Below are positions 59,788-64,000 of a stretch of DNA of 64,000 nt, piece by piece; position 1 is the first letter of the stretch; each line of letters begins with the position of its first letter. Under the pieces are notes generated by a model that ran no database searches, was not told the origin of the DNA, and saw only the letters and a list, made by a program, of their open reading frames with translations. Both the position numbers and the translations under genes were made by a program. This stretch comes from CALINF01 sp039990395 (GTDB lineage: Bacteria; Pseudomonadota; Gammaproteobacteria; Pseudomonadales; Halieaceae): the NCBI GenBank assembly GCA_039990395.1, contig JBDXFZ010000041.1, positions 124,001 through 188,000 on the forward strand. The letters are read 5' to 3'.

Positions 59788-60860
59788 GATTGGTTCTCGT
59801 CTTGTCGTCCAAGTGGCGAATTTATATCGGCATTACCCGTTGAGTTGGCAGATCCGCTGGGAGCCGGTAGCCCAAAATGAAGATAGGCATTGTTGGTGAC
59901 CATCCTGCCCCGCGGCGTTCGCACCATAAACCCTTGCTGGATGAGATAAGGCTCCAGCACATCCTCAATGGTTCCACGCTCCTCTGATATCGACGCCGCC
60001 AGGCTGTCTACCCCCACCGGGCCGCCATCAAATTTCTCAATCATCGCCAGCAGCAGGCGGCGGTCCAGATGATCGAATCCCAGCTGATCAACGCTCAACA
60101 TATCCAATGCCCGATCGGCGACGCCCTGCGAGATATGGCCATCCGCCTTTACCTCAGCATAGTCGCGCACCCTGCGCAGCAAACGATTGGCGATTCGCGG
60201 CGTACCACGAGCACGACGAGCGATTTCAGCTGCTCCCGAGACGTCGATTCCTATCTCCAGAATACGACCGGAACGCTCAACAATATGCGCAAGATCGGCA
60301 TCATTGTAGAACTCGAGTCGCTGCACAATGCCAAAACGGTCGCGCAGTGGTGATGTCAGTAAACCTGCTCGCGTAGTAGCGCCCACCAAGGTAAAAGGCG
60401 GCAGATCCAGTTTGATCGATCTGGCTGCCGGCCCCTCCCCAATCATTATATCGAGCTGATAGTCCTCCATGGCCGGATACAGGATTTCTTCAACATAGGG
60501 GCTCAGGCGATGAATCTCGTCAATGAACAATACGTCCCCGGGCTCCAGGTTCGTCATCAATGCAGCGATATCGCCCGCCTTCTCAAGCACGGGACCCGAC
60601 GTGGTTTTTAAAGAGACGCCCATTTCATTGGCAATGATACTGGCAAGCGTTGTTTTTCCCAGCCCGGGAGGGCCGAAAATTAGAGTGTGATCCAGAGGCT
60701 CGCCTCGCCCACGAGCCGCCTGCAGGAAAATCGACATCTGATCGCGTACGACCTGCTGCCCCACATACTCATCCAGGGTTTTGGGGCGGATAGCACGATC
60801 CAGCGCGTCCTCACGTGGACCCTCAGGCTCAGCAGCAATCAAACGATCGGTTTCAATCAT
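59784..60860 (-). CDS. ruvB: Holliday junction branch migration ATPase RuvB
   Basis: The hexameric AAA+ motor of the RuvABC resolvasome. The 358-residue protein has Walker A GPPGLGKTT at 63-71, Walker B VLFIDEIHRLSP, a sensor motif VGATTRAG and an arginine finger region SPLRDRFG, followed by the winged helix ending PRGRMVTNNAYLHFG. The last ~25 residues are a polar tail. I use the ATG at 60860 (MIETDRLIA); a TTG two codons upstream is less likely. It lies 37 bp after ruvA. Confidence 0.97.
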   Translation of the reverse strand: MIETDRLIAAEPEGPREDALDRAIRPKTLDEYVGQQVVRDQMSIFLQAARGRGEPLDHTLIFGPPGLGKTTLASIIANEMGVSLKTTSGPVLEKAGDIAALMTNLEPGDVLFIDEIHRLSPYVEEILYPAMEDYQLDIMIGEGPAARSIKLDLPPFTLVGATTRAGLLTSPLRDRFGIVQRLEFYNDADLAHIVERSGRILEIGIDVSGAAEIARRARGTPRIANRLLRRVRDYAEVKADGHISQGVADRALDMLSVDQLGFDHLDRRLLLAMIEKFDGGPVGVDSLAASISEERGTIEDVLEPYLIQQGFMVRTPRGRMVTNNAYLHFGLPAPSGSANSTGNADINSPLGRQDENQS

Positions 60861-60897
60861 GAGCAATTCCCACCCTGATAGCGTCTTTCTGTGGCAC

Positions 60898-61512
60898 TCA
60901 TCGACTAACGACCGATTTCAGGGCCCGACGAATCAACTCCTGACTGTCCTGCACGGTATCGTCATTCACAGCAGATATCATACGACCTGCATCTTGCGGC
61001 TTGTATCCCAATGCAATCAACGCGCCTTCAGCGTCTGCCACACTGTCGGCCACGGGTTCCGAATTTGCTGCACCGGCCTCAACACCTGCGGCCTCTGTCG
61101 AACCCAGCCAGTCCTTAAGTTTGTCACGCATTTCTATCAGCAATCGCTCAGCCGTCTTCTTACCCACACCGGGAAGCGCCACCAGCGCCGCCACATCGTC
61201 CTGTTGTACACAGCGGGCAAAGTTATTGGAATCCATGCCTGAAAGAATCGTTAGACCCAACTTAGGACCCACGCCGCTCACTTTGATCAAATGACGAAAC
61301 AGCGTCCGATCACGCAAGTCGATAAAGCCATACAACTGCTGAGCGTCCTCGCGCACCACGAAGTGGGTAACAAGAGACACTTCGCTGCCAGTTTCAGGCA
61401 ACTCAAACAAGGTCGATAATGGCACCTGCAGCTCATAGCCTACGCCTCCGACTTCCACGAGGATGTCGGGGGGCTGCTTGTGAACCAGTACGCCGCGAAT
61501 TCTGCCGATCAT
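60898..61512 (-). CDS. ruvA: Holliday junction branch migration protein RuvA
   Basis: Binds the four-way junction as a tetramer and loads RuvB. The 204-residue protein shows the OB-fold domain (MIGRIRGVLVHKQPPDILVEVGGVGYEL), two helix-hairpin-helix motifs (LIKVSGVGPKLGLTILSG and LVALPGVGKKTAERLLIEM), an acidic flexible linker, and the C-terminal RuvB-binding domain (ALIALGYKPQDAGRMI). It is placed 13 bp after ruvC. Confidence 0.97.
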   Translation of the reverse strand: MIGRIRGVLVHKQPPDILVEVGGVGYELQVPLSTLFELPETGSEVSLVTHFVVREDAQQLYGFIDLRDRTLFRHLIKVSGVGPKLGLTILSGMDSNNFARCVQQDDVAALVALPGVGKKTAERLLIEMRDKLKDWLGSTEAAGVEAGAANSEPVADSVADAEGALIALGYKPQDAGRMISAVNDDTVQDSQELIRRALKSVVSR

Positions 61513-61525
61513 ATGAGTACGCTTC

Positions 61526-62044
61526 CTACCTGAGCCTGCGGCGTCGCACCGACGTGGCGCCAGCCAGATTGATCATGCTTTGCTGGGTGTGGGCATGACA
61601 CAAAGCTGCCGCGAGTGCGTCAGCAGCGTCTTCCTGTGGCACAGCCGGCAACTTGAGGAGAACCTTTACCATGTGTTGAACCTGCGCTTTGTCTGCCGCA
61701 CCAGTACCCACGACTGATTGCTTGATCTGGCGCGCTGAGTACTCTGCCACCAGCATCTGCTGGGCAACGCAAGCAACAATCGCAGCGCCTCGCGCCTGCC
61801 CAAGCTTCAGCGCTGAGCCCGCGCTCTTTGCCATAAACACCTGTTCAATGGACAGTTCCTGGGGACAGTGAAGCTCAACAAGCTCGGTAACGCTCTCGAA
61901 AATAATGCCCAGACGCTCCGGTAGTTCCGCTTTGGGAAGGCGAATGACACCGCTGGTCACATATTCGCTGCGACCACCGTTGTAACTGATAACTCCAAAG
62001 CCCGTTTTTTGAGAACCGGGGTCTATCCCAAGGATGACCGCCAT
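61526..62044 (-). CDS. ruvC: Crossover junction endodeoxyribonuclease RuvC
   Basis: Resolves Holliday junctions by paired nicks. The 172-residue protein starts MAVILGIDPG, with the first catalytic Asp at residue 8, Glu in ELSIEQVFM near 66, and the C-terminal acidic cluster QEDAADALAAALCHAH. The ATG at 62044 is preceded by AGGT six bases upstream; a frame extension to 62125 adds residues not seen in the family. It lies 96 bp after yebC. Confidence 0.96.
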   Translation of the reverse strand: MAVILGIDPGSQKTGFGVISYNGGRSEYVTSGVIRLPKAELPERLGIIFESVTELVELHCPQELSIEQVFMAKSAGSALKLGQARGAAIVACVAQQMLVAEYSARQIKQSVVGTGAADKAQVQHMVKVLLKLPAVPQEDAADALAAALCHAHTQQSMINLAGATSVRRRRLR

Positions 62045-62140
62045 AGTCTGACCTGCCCCGTCGCTGTGGCTCTTGTTATGTATGAATTTACAGTATTGTA
62101 GGCAGGTGTGGCCGCAAATAGCCACACCCAGAGACCCGAA

Positions 62141-62884
62141 TCAGAGGCCAGCCAGTACGTCTTCAGGAATTTCCACATTGGAATAAACATTTTGCACATC
62201 GTCCAGATCTTCCAATGCATCAACAAGGCCCATCACTTTTTCTGCGCCACCTGCATCTACTTCTACCGTTGTGGCGGCAATCATGGTGACTTCGCCTTCT
62301 TCGGGTATCAGATTTGCCGTTTCCAGCGCCTCTTTTACCGCTGAGAAGTCCTCCCAGGCAGTGGTCACTTCAAGAGACCCATCATCATTGGCGATGATGT
62401 CTTCAGCACCTGCCTCTAGCGCAACCTCCATGACCTCATCTTCATCGACTCCCGGCCCGAAGGTAATATGACCTTTGCGGGCAAACAGATATGCCACTGA
62501 GCCATCTGTGCCCAGATTGCCACCGCGCTTGGAAAACGCATGGCGCACCTCGGCGACGGTTCGGTTGCGATTATCTGTCATGGCTTCCACAAGAATAGCA
62601 ATCCCGCCGGCGGCATAACCCTCGTAGGTCAGCTCCTCCATATCGTCGGCATCGTTGGTACCCGCGCCGCGGGCGATCGCGCGGTCGATTGTGTCCCGGG
62701 TCATGTTCGACCCCAACGCCTTATCAACCGCTGCGCGTAGCCTGGGATTATCTTCGGGTAGAGGGCCGCCTTGCTTTGCTGCAACCACCAATTCGCGGAT
62801 CAACTTAGTGAAGACCTTACCTCGCTTGGCATCCTGCGCTGCTTTGCGGTGCTTGATGTTGGCCCATTTACTATGACCCGCCAT
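62141..62884 (-). CDS. yebC: YebC/PmpR family transcriptional regulator
   Basis: A 247-residue three-domain DNA-binding protein; the P. aeruginosa homologue PmpR represses the quinolone signal. Recent work also links the family to translation of proline stretches. The N-terminus MAGHSKWANIKHRKAAQDAKRGK is highly conserved, as are GGPLPEDNPRLRAAVDKA and AFSKRGGNLGTDGSVAYLF. It lies between aspS and ruvC, the usual Pseudomonas order. Confidence 0.95.
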   Translation of the reverse strand: MAGHSKWANIKHRKAAQDAKRGKVFTKLIRELVVAAKQGGPLPEDNPRLRAAVDKALGSNMTRDTIDRAIARGAGTNDADDMEELTYEGYAAGGIAILVEAMTDNRNRTVAEVRHAFSKRGGNLGTDGSVAYLFARKGHITFGPGVDEDEVMEVALEAGAEDIIANDDGSLEVTTAWEDFSAVKEALETANLIPEEGEVTMIAATTVEVDAGGAEKVMGLVDALEDLDDVQNVYSNVEIPEDVLAGL

Positions 62885-62933
62885 AAAGTCTTCCTTCTAT
62901 CTATACGCCCACATACTCAGAGGGCAACTATCG

Positions 62934-64000
62934 CTACTCGTTGGAAGTATCCGGCTCTACCGTCTGGCGCAGTCTGATATTCAAGTCACTCAACTGTTGC
63001 GCGTTGACGTCACCCGGCGCGTCTGTCATTACGCAATGTGCACTCTGCGTCTTGGGGAATGCAATCACGTCGCGAATCGATTGAGTACCAGTCATCAGCA
63101 TCACCAGCCGGTCTAACCCGAATGCAAGGCCACCGTGAGGCGGCGCGCCGTATTGCAATGCGTCCAGCAGAAACCCGAATTTCTCTCGCGCTTCGTCTTC
63201 TTCAATACCCAGAATAGTGAAAACCGTGGCCTGCATATCGCGCTCATGTATACGGATGCTACCACCACCCAATTCACAGCCATTAAGAACCATGTCATAG
63301 GCGCGCGACAGTGCGTCGCCTGGATTAGCCGCCAGCTCTTCAGCACTGCACGAAGGGGCTGTAAAGGGGTGATGAAGCGGCGTCCAACCACCTTTGCCAT
63401 CCTCCTCGAACATGGGGAAGTCAACAACCCAAAGCGGCGCCCAGCCTTCATTCACCAAACCAACATCATGAGCAACCTTAACGCGCAGGGCGCCCAGTGC
63501 CTCATTAACCACTCGCGCACGATCAGCGCCAAAGAAAATGATGTCGCCATCGGCAGCCTCCAGACGCGTCATCATCTGCTGCACAATATCGTCGGGCATA
63601 AACTTGAGAATCGGAGACTGCAGCCCCTCAACACCTGCGGCGAGGTCGTTCACCTTAATCCAGGCAAGACCACGGGCACCGTAGATAGAAATATACTTGG
63701 TGTAATCATCGATTTCTTTGCGACTGATGGTGGCACCGCCCGGCACCTTAAGCGCCGCTACGCGGCCGCCTGGATCATCCGCTGGCCCGCGGAACACCTT
63801 GAAATCCACTTGCTGCATCAGATCATCTACTGACACCAACTCGAGCGGTATTCGCAGGTCAGGCTTATCAGAACCAAATCGCTCCATCGCTTCGCTGTAA
63901 GGCATATGCGGAAAGTCACCCAGGTCAATGTCGAGCACGGACTCAAACAGGCCGCGGATCATACGCTCGGTAATGGCCATAATCGCATCTTCGCCCAGAA
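62934..64000 (-). CDS. aspS: Aspartyl-tRNA synthetase AspS (N-terminal part missing at window edge)
   Basis: Charges tRNA-Asp with aspartate. About 355 C-terminal residues of a usual ~590 are present; the frame is open past the window edge (the ATG at 63980 is internal). Bacterial features include FGSDKPDLR, the bacterial GAD insertion domain around residues 70-190 of the visible part, class II motif 3 as GGLAFGLDRLVMLMTG and the end SIRDVIAFPKTQSAHCVMTDAP. Whether it also charges tRNA-Asn cannot be told from this part. It is 49 bp upstream of yebC. Confidence 0.96.
   Translation of the reverse strand, partial: LGEDAIMAITERMIRGLFESVLDIDLGDFPHMPYSEAMERFGSDKPDLRIPLELVSVDDLMQQVDFKVFRGPADDPGGRVAALKVPGGATISRKEIDDYTKYISIYGARGLAWIKVNDLAAGVEGLQSPILKFMPDDIVQQMMTRLEAADGDIIFFGADRARVVNEALGALRVKVAHDVGLVNEGWAPLWVVDFPMFEEDGKGGWTPLHHPFTAPSCSAEELAANPGDALSRAYDMVLNGCELGGGSIRIHERDMQATVFTILGIEEDEAREKFGFLLDALQYGAPPHGGLAFGLDRLVMLMTGTQSIRDVIAFPKTQSAHCVMTDAPGDVNAQQLSDLNIRLRQTVEPDTSNE

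Overview
The window reads as a chromosomal stretch of a free-living, probably marine, gammaproteobacterium. Two conserved gammaproteobacterial blocks frame it. At the left is glmM-folP-ftsH / rlmE / yhbY / greA-carB-carA. At the right is aspS-yebC-ruvC-ruvA-ruvB-ybgC-tolQ-tolR-tolA-tolB-pal-cpoB-queE-queC-tRNA-Lys, the order known from Pseudomonas. Between them lies accessory material rich in acyl-CoA metabolism, Na+ symport, peptide uptake and drug efflux. That mix suggests a lipid- and peptide-using heterotroph of the Halieaceae/Spongiibacteraceae kind; this placement is inference. No phage, IS element or CRISPR array was seen.

Layout. 1-10.6 kb: housekeeping genes, mostly on the minus strand; carAB has a strong promoter and a leader with an intrinsic terminator. 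10.6-15.8 kb, plus strand: SDR, TetR regulator, a pair of acyl-CoA dehydrogenases and an MFS transporter, with a 16-bp palindrome over the promoter. 15.8-28.3 kb, minus strand: a lipid catabolic block. Two operons here, (i) ACAD-ACAD-acyl-CoA ligase-ACAD and (ii) MaoC hydratase-SDR-thiolase, have near-identical promoters whose -10 box is overlapped by the same perfect palindrome ACATACAGTATGT, and each ends in a hairpin terminator. Together they supply every step of a beta-oxidation cycle. A quinone oxidoreductase, an iron alcohol dehydrogenase, a thioesterase and an FMN nitronate-monooxygenase-like enzyme flank them.

28.4-34.4 kb: a DUF3604 lipoprotein, a secreted M20 peptidase homologue that lacks several metal ligands, and a two-component Na+/solute symporter (DUF4212 plus SSS). 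34.5-39.4 kb: an operon of a tandem-duplicated MarR regulator, EmrA-like and EmrB-like efflux proteins and a long GST-like protein. 39.4-46.2 kb: a peptide ABC transporter with two tandem binding lipoproteins, two permeases and a fused double ATPase. 46.3-51.6 kb: a cytochrome c5-like protein, then an operon of a catalytic-Cys-less GAPDH paralogue, GAPDH and PEP carboxylase. 52.0-53.1 kb: an orphan membrane protein and two ~190-bp direct repeats that begin with copies of a tRNA-Lys 3' end, next to the intact tRNA-Lys.

Most interesting items: the shared-operator beta-oxidation regulon with split-active-site dehydrogenase pairs, the single-chain double MarR, the GAPDH pseudoenzyme in an operon with real GAPDH and PEP carboxylase, the metal-ligand-poor M20 protein, and the tRNA-derived repeats. 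All functional calls come from reading motifs and family memory; no database search was run.
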